NCBI GenBank assembly: GCA_963691655.1
Contig: OY829326.1
Span: 37,041,989 to 37,105,988 of the forward strand
Direction: 5' to 3'
DNA length: 64,000 nt
From: Toxonevra muliebris
Lineage: Eukaryota > Arthropoda > Insecta > Diptera > Pallopteridae
Shown here piece by piece: positions 1 to 13,014 of the stretch. The notes under the pieces were generated by a model. The model saw nothing but the letters and a program-made list of their open reading frames with translations, was not told the DNA's origin and did no database searches. The translations under genes were made by a program, and so were the position numbers. Each line of letters starts with the position of its first letter. Position 1 is the stretch's first letter.

Positions 1-1089
1 GCCAAGTTTTAGTACGAAAACTTATGTATTTTTTCGAGTTTTGCTTTGTGTTTATTACTCTATTGATGATTTTGCACAAATAAGCAAAGTAAATAACTTT
101 AGTTTATGCAATAATTGTTTCAAATTGCAGAATCTTGAATTTTTCCTTTTCTTTTTGACAATTGACTACAACAAAATGAACTGTAAAAACAAAAATCAAA
201 ACTTTTTCTCCAAAAAATTCTAAAAAATCTAAATTTATGGTGGAAATTTTGGGGGCATTCAAAACCTTTTTGTTACTAGAAGAAATTATTTGATTTCAAA
301 AATTTGTTTCCACTTCTGCTCATCTGGAGGATTAGGAACTTAACTATGCTGCTGCTTCTTAATTTGATGACATTTTAGGCTATTTTTCGTGTCCCAAAAA
401 TGCCCGCTTATGTAATCAGTTTTGTGACATATTGAACATATATTATTTCTCTAACAGAATTGTTCTATATCACACCTGGTATGAAAAGCTGTTTAAAATT
501 AAAGTATATATCAAATTTAGAGCCCTTAACCATTAAGGTCCATCTCCGTCGAATCGACGATACCTTTTTCAACTCAATGCCAATCGCTCCCTATATAAAA
601 ACAATCTGGTTTTGTTATTGTGTTTTTTTAAACACTTTATCATCAGTGGGCAGTGCACTAGACTTTTATACGGAAGATTCGGGTTCGATTTTTGTCTTCG
701 TCTGATGATTAATTCTCAAGTGTATGAGAATTATAAGAAAGTGTACAATTATTCACTTTAGTTGGTAATGGCAAAACCACCAAACCGATAAAATATTGCC
801 ACACCGGCTTTCGGAATCGACGTTAAACTGTAGATCCAATTATGTGCTATTACAATGGGGCGTTCAGTCCTTAGTGTGTCTCTCGACAGCCACTCCAACC
901 TAACCTATTCAAAATTAATAACTGAAAAACAAAATTAAATTACTTTAAAAGAAAATCCGCGTCGTCGATTCGACAAAGAAGCGCCGTCTACTTATTTTGG
1001 TAAAGATTCTATATTGAAAGTACTATTTCTTAAATTAAAGCATAATTTTAAAAGACTTAAAGCACCTACTAAATTTCTTGTTTGCTCTA
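1..1089. other. Upstream AT-rich sequence, no gene
   Basis: No gene-like coding region. It contains the degraded tRNA-like repeat listed separately. Around 775-905 the GC-richer text ending in CCAACCTAACCT resembles the 3' end of a non-LTR element (compare the end near 30,970), but it is too short to prove. Confidence 0.4.
640..740 (+). repeat. Degraded tRNA-like (SINE-like) sequence, copy 1
   Basis: Contains GTGCACTAGACT, then GGGTTCGATTTT (B-box-like at 682-692), then ATGATTAATTCTCAA. The same ordered blocks occur at 43.97-44.05 kb with a near-perfect A box and a perfect B box. The A box here is largely decayed. Not a functional tRNA gene. Confidence 0.35.
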
Positions 1090-1985
1090 AATACCACCTT
1101 GATCAAAAACTTCCCGGAATTTATTCAGAAAATTAAAAATACAAATTTATTCATCTAAATCGATATTGTCCCCTTGAAAGTAATCCCCATCGACTGCAAC
1201 ACACTTATGCCAGCGCTTAATCCAATCCTCGAAACATTTTTTATATTTGGTTTTCGGTATGTCCATCAGTGCTTCCTGCGATTTTTCCATTACTTCCTCT
1301 CGGCTGCTGAAACGCGTTCCCCGTAATGGTTTTTTAACTCGATTGAATAGAAAGAAGTCACAGGGAGCCGAATCAGGTGAATTCGGTGGCTGTTGGATGG
1401 TATTTGTTGCATTTTTCGTCAAAAAATTACGAATAATGATGGTACTGTGCGACGGTGCGTTGTCATGGTGCAAAATCCACGAGTCTTTTGCCCACAGTTC
1501 TGGTCTCTATCGGCCAATTGCTTCACGCAAACGCCTCAAAACGCCCAAATAATACTCTTTGATGGTTATTGACCAAAATTTCTTTTACTTTATCAACGTT
1601 TTCGTCGGTTGTCGATGTCGATGGTCTGCCACTGCATTCATCATCATCGATTGACTCATGACCACTTTTGAACCGCTCGTGCCACTGGTAAATGACCGTT
1701 TTCTTTAGAGAATCGTAGCCGAAACACTTTTCCAACATTTCCAACGTTCGCGTCTGTTTTTACGTAAAATTTAATACAATACAATTTAAAAAATTGCCAA
1801 CACACACAGAGATAGATGTACTCTTGGCTACGTAACTTTTGCAAATGTCAAGCTATGACGCTAAGATTTAGAGGGAATATCAACAACAGATGTATCAACT
1901 GAACAAAAAAACAGAACTCAAATCGGAACTATGGGAGCGCCACACGGTGGTTATTCCAGGGACTATTTGTCCAAGGTGGTATTTC
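1090..1985 (-). mobile_element. Internally deleted mariner transposon (DD34D type)
   Basis: The minus strand encodes mariner transposase pieces: an N-terminal part (about 1760-1560) with YQWHERFKSGHES and SGRPSTS, then a C-terminal part (1473-1147) with HHDNAPSHS and SPDSAPCDFFLF. Exactly 34 residues separate the two aspartates, the mariner DD34D signature. The middle of the protein, including the first catalytic aspartate, is missing at about 1550, there is a frameshift near 1745, and a stop precedes RPELW. Imperfect terminal inverted repeats of about 32 bp (26 matches; AAATACCACCTTG shared) lie at both ends beside TA dinucleotides. It is 896 bp against about 1.3 kb for a full mariner, and non-autonomous. 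Confidence 0.8.
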
Positions 1986-3048
1986 TATTAATTAAAGTAG
2001 TTTCTAGTAATATTTACTACAAATTCAGAAATTCTTATTTATTCTGAAATTTAAGCCTTTGCTTAGAAATCTAAAGTATTAAAGAGCTACACACTTTACT
2101 AATAGCATTTATAGAAACTGTCTTAAATTTTATTCATCAGTGCGTATAAGTAACAATATTCACCCGTGCGTATAAGTAACCATATTTAAATGCTTTCACA
2201 AAAATTCACATCAAAGATACTGAAATATATAGTAATTAACTTATATAATATTCATTAATCATTTCCGTGATATTACCCAAAATACTAACTAATTTTAGAT
2301 CGATTTCTCAATTAAAAACACAGAATGGGTTAATTTAATTTTTCATTTTGAAATCAAAATTATTTTTTTTTATTGAAAATTAATTTTATTCGTTCAAGAA
2401 TATTATTATTATAGCCCCGTACTAAACAAGAGCTACTTTATGAAATTCTTTGCAGCACATTATTTTTGAATTATGAGATTTTTCTTCTAATTTTAATTGC
2501 TCACATAATTGTTTCCTACATTCTAACTATAATTTTGGATACAACGTTTGCTGTAATTGTGATACCGTTGTAGCTTTTGAAATATTTTAGATTTTAGTAT
2601 GCCATTTCCAATAAGAATTCTGAAACATTAAAAAAAAAAAAAAATTTTATCTAAGCAAACTTAAAATTCTCATCAATATTTTATCAAATCTGATTGCAAC
2701 CTTGTGCAAAATTTATGATATTTCTAATAAAATTTTAACCTTACATAAATATTATATACTTAAAGTAAACTGCTGTTTATATGCACAATTACAAAAAGGT
2801 TGTAAATTTGAAATGCATACATACATTTTGCATACCTTTATGCATGTATATTTGTTATACTAAAATGCATTTACATACATACGTAGCTTCATACTTGAAG
2901 TGCTAAAAAACCAGGAAAACATACACACACAAAACAAAAAGAAACAAATAATAAAAAAACTGAAAATAAAATATATAAAAACCAAAAGCTGATAAATGAG
3001 ACTTTTACAACTATATGCAACACTAACATGCGAAAGCGCACAAACACT

Positions 3049-3074
<26 letters not shown>
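3049..3074. repeat. (CA)n microsatellite
   Basis: About 13 uninterrupted CA units upstream of Blimp-1. Confidence 0.9.
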
Positions 3075-3080
<6 letters not shown>

Positions 3081-3791
3081 ATGTAGTCATCATGGCCTTC
3101 AATGCAAAAGTGCAAACACATATTTCCTACAAACTGTTGACTGTTGCTGAGGAGTAAGGGCACTAAACAAAACTGCAGCAATATGCAATAGTTTAGTGCA
3201 AATAATAAGCTTTTTTGTTTATTTAAAAAATCAAAAAGAAAGAAAGAAAAAAAAACGCGCCAAATGCAAATATTTAATAAGACATTAGAGTAATCATAAA
3301 ATTAGAAAAAAACAACAACAAATAAACATAAAAATTAAACAAACGCTGATAAGCCTCAAACGCACAACAGTAGCGAACGCGTTGAATGCTTCCTAGTTTG
3401 TGTTAACCCTCAGCAATAGCGCAAAAACGAGACGAGCATTTTGCTAGCATTTTACTGATAACGAGAATTTTTTTTTTTTTTATTTTCTTTTTTAGCAAAC
3501 ATACCACCTATCTTCATAGATTAACCTTAAGCAAAGAAATTATTTGAAATTGATTGCATCAAGAAAAAAGTGGAAAATTTCATGGGTTTGGGGAATTCAT
3601 TGTGCCGTAGGTTATTTCCATTTTCTTCACTTTTCGTTTTCGCTCTACGATGTATGCATTTGAATTATAATTTTTTTATTTATTGTTAATTGCTGTGTTT
3701 GGCCTTGAACTGATAAATAAAGGTTCAAGCAATGCAGGAATATTTGAGCTAAGTTTGTACGTAGCTATAATACTTTATAATTTGTGTACAC

Positions 3792-3813
3792 ATATATATA
3801 TATATATATATAT
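3792..3813. repeat. (AT)n microsatellite
   Basis: Eleven AT units, flanked by GTGTGTA-type purine-pyrimidine repeats. Confidence 0.9.
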
Positions 3814-6800
3814 GTGTGTATGCATATATTAGAAGTGCAGCAAATGCTTCTGTAGAGTACTTAAAGTTTCTGGTTTTAACTTGTTATATTTCTAATTAAA
3901 TGTTTTGATTCTTATTTTAATTTATTTGTTTTTGGGATTTGAATATGCATATATCTATTTGTATGTGTTTTATATATGTATATAAGTATATTTACAATTT
4001 TAGCTTCAGCTACATGTTGCTGCAATATGTTAGCAAATAAGGTATGGTTTTAGCAACTTGAAAGAGTAAAGGAAAGAGCAGGACGGGTTCAAACTGCCTC
4101 CCCTCTCTTACATGAAACTAAAGATTAAATGTTTATTTCATAGAAACATATTTAAATAAAAACTGAAAGACCAATCCATAAATTTGCTGTTTGTAGGTGT
4201 AGCTCAACATGTTGCATGTTTTACACTACTAAAGAAAAATTTAATTTATTTAACCAATTAATATAATAGTTTCCCAGTTATTTTTACTTTATTTAAGATA
4301 TTCGGTTTTTGTTTTTTTTTTTTGGTTGAATCTACAAATAAATAACAATGCAACAACAAAAACTGATCGCATCACATTTCGCATATTATTGTGCGATTGA
4401 GAAACGAATCATCATATTCACTTATCGTTCGCACTAACATCACCATACCTACCTACACGAACATCACATGCAATAACAATAACAACGACAATGTTTTACA
4501 ACGACACACGACAGCAACAAACGGCAACGACAGTTCAAGTTGAATGTCAAAATGCATCCGATGAGCACAAACACAACAACAACAACCACAACGAAAACGA
4601 TGCAACTATACTATTTTTATATACGCCATTTTTAATTGAGCAGAGCACATCTTCGTTGCGATGGATGGCGTTGGCACTGTTATTGTTGTTGTCATTACAG
4701 CCGTTGCTGTTGTTTTTTAATTTGTTTTTCATTTATTTTGTGCATTTTGGCGGCTCTTGCTCTCCAAACCCCATCAAATCATTCCACTTTTTCTCTCTCT
4801 CTCTCTCTTTTTGTCTTTTGCTCTCACTTAAACACGTTCTTGCCATGCGTTGTCATCGTCGTTGTTGTCGTTGTCGTTGTCGTTGCGAATGTCCTTCAAA
4901 TGCAATTTTACGATTAGATGCGAAACGCTTTTCGATGCGGCGGTAATAAGCATAGCGAATTGACGGGCAGCAAACATGCATATGAACATCGCATGTTTCA
5001 TGCAATGCGCCGATCCGCTCAGGCTCTTCCTCGCCGCTTTTCTTCGAACAATAACCCAGCTTATGCTTTTTGTACTATTATTTTTAAGTGTTTCGAAATT
5101 GTTTTATTTTTTTTTCTACATTTTATTTGCCTTTTTTGCATTTGCATTTGTTTATTTTTATTTTTCGTTTGAAATTTACTTCCTTGTTCTGATACAGCGA
5201 ACTTTTATTTCAACGCATATGTGTGTGCTTTTGCCAGCTAGAATTGTTGTTGCCGCAGTTATTGTTGTGCGCCGGCAACATGTCGCCAATATGGTTGCAG
5301 AAATTTTTTAAATTTTCATTGCACATGATTTAGATTAGAAAATTAAGTAATAGAAAAGGTTAAAAATAAAATAGGGAAAGTTTGATGTTTGCTTCTTGTG
5401 TTCGAATTTTTCGGAAACTTTTTTTGAAACTTTCAATTTTTTTTTTTTCTTTTCACTACTACTGTGAATGGATGTTGTTAATTTGAAAAGTCCAGCTAAC
5501 CGCTTAGAATAGCTATAACCCATCATCATCAGCAGCAGCAGCACTATTGTTTGTTATACCTATCTCACCTCTCGTCTCGCTTTACCCTAACGCCTCAGCT
5601 ACCTCCCTTTACCCCGATATAGTTGAGTTTTTCGTCTGTGTCGCCTGTGCATTTTTATTTAGCGCTTTCGCAATTTTTTCGCATTTTTGCACTTTAGAAT
5701 GTCGTCGCAAGTGCTCGGTTATGTTTCGAAAATATATTGTGCGCTCAAAAAATTACGCGGATATTTCGAAAATCATCATCGTAAAAATAAGAAAAAACTA
5801 TAGCTATTAAATATTTTGCGATATATAAAAGTGTTTATTTTTTTAAATTTTTTTTATTTTGTTTATTGAGTTCTTTTTTTGGGTTTGAATTTGAAAAAAA
5901 AAAAAAATAGTAAATGAAAGATAATTTTGAAAGAAAATTAAGCACCAAGGTTAAGTAATCAGCGCTTCACTTAAATACTCAAACGTTTGCGTTCACACAA
6001 AATTACGCTTTTTAAAATATTTTTTTCAGCATTCAGAAATTTTAAATTTAAAAGTTTTCTCTAAAACTAAACTTCGAATAAAGTTTGGGAACTGTTGGCG
6101 AGGCGATCGTGTAAAAAAACAAAATAATTGGAACTTATGAAAAATACAAAAAAGGCGCGAGATTCATTCAGAAACAAATAATAAAATAAAATAGAAAAGG
6201 TGAGAATTAAATGGAAATAAATGTGTGCAAGAACTTTGTTTTTTATATAATTAGTAATTCATCAAGAATTTGAGTAGTTTATAACAAATATGTGTACAAA
6301 ATTGAAGGTCAATTAGAGGGCAACGCAGTTTTTAACTAATCAGTAATTTTTTTTTTACCACATTTCTAAATATTTGAAAATATATTTTTGAAGTCTTCCG
6401 TTCCATAATTTGAAAATTTTATATTAAATTTGTATGAGCTATAAATTATGGGTACTTTTTTATAGCATAGAAATGTATGCAAAAGAATTGAGTTTCTCAT
6501 CAAGAGGCATGCGTAATAGTTATCCAACATCTATTATTTATAAATATAAATAAATTACGAAAGCATAGATTTGAATAGTGTGGTGTTATTTTTAGAAAAC
6601 AAATGGGTGAAGTGCTTCTATCTTCTTAATCTAACCAAACTAGCATTCTAAAATGCAAAAATATGCAGAACACACATATACATGTACATTAGTGAATCAA
6701 AGAGGGGAAAGTGAGATGTTTGGGTATATGATGCTACTTTTTTCCCCTCTGGCCCTTTCCGATAAGCTAGTCAGCCACAATGAACGTAACTTTTGGATTC

Positions 6801-9800
6801 AAAACAAAAATACCTTTTAAAACATACAAAAAATATTTAAACCAGCCCCTTTCCCTTCCACAACATCTATATCAGTCTATATGCATGCATATAGAACCTC
6901 TTTGAGGGCACCTGAAACCATATTATAACGTGCCTAACGATTTTATTTATTCACTTAAACACTCTTTCATGCTTTCTAAAAATTCTTTCAAAAACATCAC
7001 GTTTATTCTTAAATTCCAAATGAAATCGAATGGCAGCATATGACTTATCAGTCAGACAATTAAATCTAATGAAAATTAGTAACTTTTCCTTCTACATTTA
7101 GTAGAAAAAAGTTAAATTTAGCCCCTCCTAGGTTCAGGCAATATATATAATAGATAGACAGCGATCGCAATCGATCTACATAACAAAAAGAATCATACAT
7201 TTATATTTAGTTTAAGATTTTAACAAATATTTGATAATGCCAAAGAAGAAGAAGAGTCTCATTGTTGTTTTTTTTTTGAATATGTCTGCAAATTAAACAA
7301 AATAACAATAAAAAACATTTTAAAAAATATAAAAATATCAACACCTGCGTGTGGCTATCTTAAAATAGCATAATACACACAAAAACAAAAGTCACACACA
7401 TGCAAATACAAACGAGAGAGAGAAAGTACAATTGAGTGAGTTTCCTATTTATACAATCCTTTAAGCTTTGCCTTTCTTCTCCTTAGGTGGAACAGTCAAA
7501 CAATATTTCAAGTACCTTAGACAATAATTTCAAAATTGTGTACACAAACTAAACAGACACAAGCAAGCAAAAAAAACATTTATATTGCAAAATTGCAAGT
7601 TAACAACCAGCAAAAGGCAAGCAGCTACCACGCAAAATTAAAAAGCTTTCAATTTCTATCAATAAGTGAAAGCTTTGTGTTTTCATTTATTATTTTGTTG
7701 TTTTTGTTGTTGTTGTTGCGGCGCTCATTTCATTCATTCGTAGCAACAAAACAAAAAAGTGCAACGAGAACATATGCACATATGTGTGTGATTGCCTCAG
7801 TGTGGGTGAGTGCTTGAACGACTGTGTGTATGTGTGTTAGTGTAAAATGCACCCCTAACGAAAAAGCGCTCAAAATTTTGAGTGCATACATAAATACGTA
7901 CGTGTGAAGTGTGTGCAAATAAATTGCATGCATGTATGTGTGTGAGGGAATGAGCGCGGTTGTTTTTGTATATGGGTCAGTAGTGGGAAAATGTGTGAAA
8001 TTCGGGGCTGCTGCTGTTGCTGAAGCTTATTAGAATTTCCGCATACGCATACGAGTGCACTGTTGTAGTTATAGTTTGAGCAAATGAGTAGCTGTAAAAA
8101 AGTTTTTCAAAAACATTTTGTTGTTTTTGTGTTATTGTTGTTGTTGCTGGTTTTGATTTTTATTTTATTTGTTTTTTTTTTTTTTTGCTAGTGTCGTTGT
8201 AGTTGTAGATTTTTTGCATTTTGTGGAAGAATTGTGGAAAAAGTTTTTTTTTTGCCTGAAACTTTTCAGTAGTGGGCTCAGTGCATTTTAGAATGCAGTC
8301 GAAAGGGTGCGAGCGCATAATAATGAATTTAATAAGCAATAATAAAATATTATTATAATTTCTCTTCTTTTTTTTTTTGTTCAAATTGTTTTCTTTTGAC
8401 ATTTTTGTGTAGTTGTAAAGAAAAAAAATATTTGTACATATATAATAAAAAAAAGAGCGGAAAAGAATATTTTCACAATTATAAAATGAAAATGAAAACT
8501 AAAGCATGTGAAAGAATAGAAACGTGAAATGAATATGCAGAAAGTTAAGCGAAGAAAGTCTATTGCTAATCTAAGCGATTGAAATTTAATTCAAGGCGAT
8601 TTGCTGCATAGATAAAATATGAGAATAAAAACTAAATTTAAAAACTACACACACAATAAATTCAATGTAAAATATTTTGTGTAACTGTTGAGTGTTAAGT
8701 ACAAAAAACAAAAAAACAAAAAATACAAGAAATGCAAAGAAAAAAAAACAAGTTTTCCAAAAAAAAAGGTCATGAAGAAAAATAATTAAAAGTAAATGTT
8801 TTGCATTAAAATACAATGAAATATTGAAATTATTAATAGTTAATAACAGCATCAATAAGAGCGAAAAAATTTAAATGAAAATTACATTCGAGTGAAGTTA
8901 GTACATATTGGAAGCAAACTACTTTTATATATTTTTTATAAAGAACAAAACCAAGCCAAACTTACTTTTACAATAAAAAATACAATTGACTGGTAAGTTT
9001 GAAAGTGAAACTTTTTCGAATAGATACCTCCATTTCCGCAATAAGTGATTAGCAAACTCTATACTACATACAAATCCTGCTGTTTTCTCTACACTCTCTC
9101 TCACTCTCGCTCTCCTTCTTTTTCTTCTTATTGCATTGATGCAATCGTTTTTTTTTTTCTTTTCTTCTAAAATGCCGCATGCCGCATCCATGAACATAAC
9201 CTCCACTGAGGCCGTCATAATCTTGAACTATACAGAAATCCAAAAAAAAAAAAAAGTTCCAAATAACAACAACACTTTCACATACAATCGTTAAAAGCAC
9301 GAATGCAGCAAACGAGCGAACGAGCCAACTTATTATGAATATGAATTTGGTCGAGTAATCGCCAACAACAACAATAATGATGATGATGCGGAATAGTGTG
9401 GCCATGTGGCCATGTGGCCAAAAAAAAAAACGCCCAAAATAGTGAATTATAAGAAATAGTTAAAGCATAGAAAATCCCAACCAAATCCCATATATTTTTT
9501 ACTCGAAGTATAATAACACATACCTTTTCTATACAAATCAAACTGATTTCAACTGCGTTCATTGAATTTTCTTATCATATATTTTTTGTATAATTTTCTT
9601 ATCATAATGCAAAATGTTTTCTTAATATAAAAAAAATTAAAGATGTTATCTTTTTTTCATAAAAAATAAGTAAATAAAAAAAGTAAAAAAAGTTTAAATG
9701 CAAACTAGCCCAAATGTGATAGAAAATTCTGTTGAAATCGGCATTCCAGATTATAGAAAAATATTAATTACAATAGATTAATTTCATTAAAATTTAAACA

Positions 9801-12358
9801 TGATCAAATCATGAATCTTCCTTTTTTATGGTACAACACCCCATGGAAAGCCTAAACCGAGCTTTTCGCATCCATTCATGTTGTGTAAGCTATATTTTCA
9901 CACGAATAAAAGGGACCTACTGTTTTTACCGAGCCTAAGCGGGTAAAGTATAAACCTTTTTTTAAGCCATTTTTGATCTTTGGAGATATACCATTGCCAG
10001 CCAAAAGGTGGTGGTGTGCGTAAGAAAATTTATATTTTCTATTTTGGATATTTTACCATTTGCAAGTATCCCACCTGGGCACACCACGCAGCAGTTCAGC
10101 ATATAAAACACTACGCTGCAACGACCACCGTGAACCTTCTACCTTTTTTGAGAAAACATATACTCAGAAATTTTGCGCTTTCATCAAATATTTAAAACGA
10201 TAATTGGGAAAAGTGTCAACAAAATTCAAACAAGAACGTTTTCACTTAACTTTAGTTTTGTGTGCTTTGGAGACTACTGTTATAATAGTTGAAAATCGTT
10301 TAAAAAAAATCTAAGCCAACCGTTTTATAACAAATACATATTTATAGATCTCTGAACTGTTGTTTCCCTATCTTGAAGGTTTGCTTCACCTTAAACTTCT
10401 ATTGGTGAAGCTTCAGTTTAATTTCCACAAAAGATTTTTATTTATTTACGGTTGCACTATTTCCAAATAAGTTGGTGAATCATTGTCGCCACTGCAAGCA
10501 AACTAAACAAATTAAGTTACATAAGACGGTTATGCAAAATCTGCATATACATACCAAAGATAAACTTATAGCTTGTTGTTTCAATAACAAGTCTAAAGTA
10601 AACATAAATATCAGCTCCAAATAAGTTCATAGATTATTTAAAAAAAAAAACATCTCAAGAGAGTGCCTGGGATTTTTTTTTTAAATTTCACACATGAAAC
10701 TAAATAAATGGGAAAACCTGGCCACTCTGATGAGGACAACAACGATAGGCGCCCATTAAATTCAAAATACACGAGCGAGCAATGAAAACGAATGCGCAAG
10801 CAAAAACACGTCACGAGAAGCTAACGACAACGAACATTTTAACGATTATGGCGTCGCCATTGAATATTATTTATATTAAAGAGGAATGTGCACACTTACA
10901 ACAACAATACCAACACCAATATCAATGCAAATGCAACAAAAAGTAAAACAACAAAACGAATGTGAGAGTGAGAGAATGCCGAAAGATTGCATATGTGTGA
11001 GAAATTGTATTGGCTTTAGAAAATTGAGTAGCTTTTGAGTGAGTTATATGAGTTCAAATGACAAAAATTAATAAAAAATTGCAATTTATTTAAGAAATTG
11101 TGTAAAAATGTTTTACAAACAAATTTTTAAGTAATTCACTAACGAAATTTACCATTAAAAAATTGTAATTAATAAAAAAGATCTACTTTATTCGGAGCTA
11201 TAGAAAAGCTTTTTTCTCGGAAATTAATTTCTCATATTTACGTGTGTGTAATATTTGTGAGATACATCTCACTCAAATGCGGAAATTGCAAATACATACA
11301 CATATGTATTGCACAAATACATATGCAAATAGAAAATAAAATATTGCACATACAAATAAAGTAAATATTATTTCATTTATTAATAGCCCCCAGAGAGACA
11401 GCTCGAGAACGAACGTACTTACAAACAGACAGACATGCAAACAAACATATTTACATACGAGTATACTAAATAGTGAGCACTTATATTGAATGAAAAACAA
11501 GAACATTTCCACGTTTAGACGAAAGTACGAAGAAAACGTATGGACGAACGTCGTTGTCGACAATTCGTCGAATGGACATTGAAAAGTTTTGTATTCTCGT
11601 AATTGTTGAGAGTCGGTAGAGAAAAAAACATTTTGCGCTAGACAATATTGTACCTAAGAACGGAAACGTAGCTAAAGTAAAAGTGAATTTTCATTATACA
11701 ATGCATCAACAGCAACAACAACAATAACGACGACGTCGACGTTGCAATTTAGTTATGGTATATAGAAAAAATTTTAGAAGTACACACACACACACTCACT
11801 ATACTTTGATGTACACGCGCTTATAAATATTGCATAGAAATCAAATACGTCTTCAGAGGGTGAAATTACATTTGCATTTGAATTGGCAATAGAAAAATTA
11901 ACAAACAATAACAAAGACGACAATGAATTGAAAGGAAGCAACTAAAGAATGGGGTGGGGAGGTGCTTATTTATAAAGTGAAATTGTAAATAGACAAAGTA
12001 TTCAAAGCGGAAGAAGAAGAGGAAGAATCAAAACTAACCTTGGCTTTAAATACAATTATGTGATTATTTTATTTGACATTTAGAAAAAGCAAAACTTATT
12101 TGGTTTTTTTTTTTTCTTTTATTTTGTTTTGTATGCAAGTTTAAGGTTAAAATGTAAAACCTTCAACCTTGACCTTTCAAAAATGGAAACGATTGTGTTG
12201 TTAAGCAAAGAGAATAGGAAATCACAGAGAATTGGGGGAGAAATTGTGATGCAAAATTAAAATTATACAGTTTTTGGTTTTTAAGTAATAACTATTAAAA
12301 AATAATTAAATAGTAACTTTCCATTTTAATACTAAAGTAAATTCTATTTTCTTTCCAG

Positions 12359-12543
12359 AGCAGCAGCAAACAAAGTAATAAAAATTTATGCAAGTAAACA
12401 CCCTGTATCCACAAACATCAACAATAACAACACAAGAAGTTTTTACAAAAAAAAAAAAAAATTACTTTTTTATATACGTAAAACGACCAACAGCTAGGAA
12501 AAGCTTTTTCTAAACAAAACAAACAAACTAAATATATACCAAA
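12359..12543 (+). other. Blimp-1: Blimp-1 5' UTR portion of the first coding exon
   Basis: A pyrimidine-rich tract ending in CTTTCCAG places a splice acceptor at 12358, 185 nt before the ATG. The segment is A-rich, lacks a long ORF and carries an in-frame stop just before the start. This implies at least one non-coding exon and a promoter further upstream, which I could not locate. Confidence 0.6.
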
Positions 12544-13014
12544 ATGAATATACACCAGCAACAACAACAACCACAACAAAATCAACAATCATCACATACC
12601 ACCTCCTCCAAAAATAGTAATAGTAATAATAATACAAATACCACCAGCATCAGCACATCATCACTGTCAACATCATCGTCACCATCACCATCGTCATTGT
12701 CATCATCGACAAGATCAGCGTTATTATCAGCTGCAGGTGCAACAGCAGCAACAATACAAACAGCACAAGTCAAAAGAGCCATGAGCCCGCTAAATAACAT
12801 CAACAACAACAACAACAGTGCACGTAGTCCCTCACCCGACGGTACACAGGACTATGATGTCACACGCATGAGGGAGGAAGATTTTGAACGGCTGGCCGTC
12901 TATATTGTTCCCGATGTGCAATGTGAACGTGGCATCCAGAATCGTGCTGATAAAACGCTGCCACGTAGTTTAACACTAAAGCCATCAATGGTTTTCTCAA
13001 CGCCAAATGTTAAG
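12544..13014 (+). CDS. Blimp-1: Blimp-1 coding exon 1
   Basis: 157 codons, ending in phase 0 at a GTGAGT donor (13015). It encodes a Gln-rich start, an Asn/Thr/Ser tract made of repeated CAA, AAT and TCA codons, then the conserved lead-in to the PR domain with [14 protein letters not shown] and [16 protein letters not shown]. Confidence 0.9.

Larger units (their letters stand above)
1988..12358. other. Region upstream of Blimp-1, no supported gene
   Basis: AT-rich DNA with microsatellites, homopolymers and CAA/TTG-rich low-complexity stretches. Open frames here, including the longest at 4491-4946, are repetitive Leu/Cys/Phe or Asn-His sequence typical of chance. It probably contains the promoter, leader exons and enhancers of Blimp-1. 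I noticed an AGGTCA nuclear-receptor half-site (minus strand, 12170-12175) and a perfect 18-bp palindrome at 6877-6894, neither convincing alone. Confidence 0.5.

Noticed and set aside
4491..4946. 151-codon open frame upstream of Blimp-1
   Set aside because: Composed of Asn/His, Leu/Phe and Cys/Arg low-complexity runs from CAA, CTT and GTC repeats; overlapping frames on both strands are equally open; no domain or splice context.
6877..6894. Perfect 18-bp palindrome CTATATGCATGCATATAG
   Set aside because: Alternating purine-pyrimidine AT-rich text readily yields such palindromes; no flanking repeat or duplication.
12170..12175. AGGTCA nuclear-receptor half-site (minus strand) before the Blimp-1 coding exon
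   Set aside because: A single hexamer; expected by chance every few kb on two strands.
12582..12815. Antisense Val/Leu/Asp-rich open frame in Blimp-1 exon 1
   Set aside because: Reverse reading of CAA/TCA/AAT repeats; no independent support.
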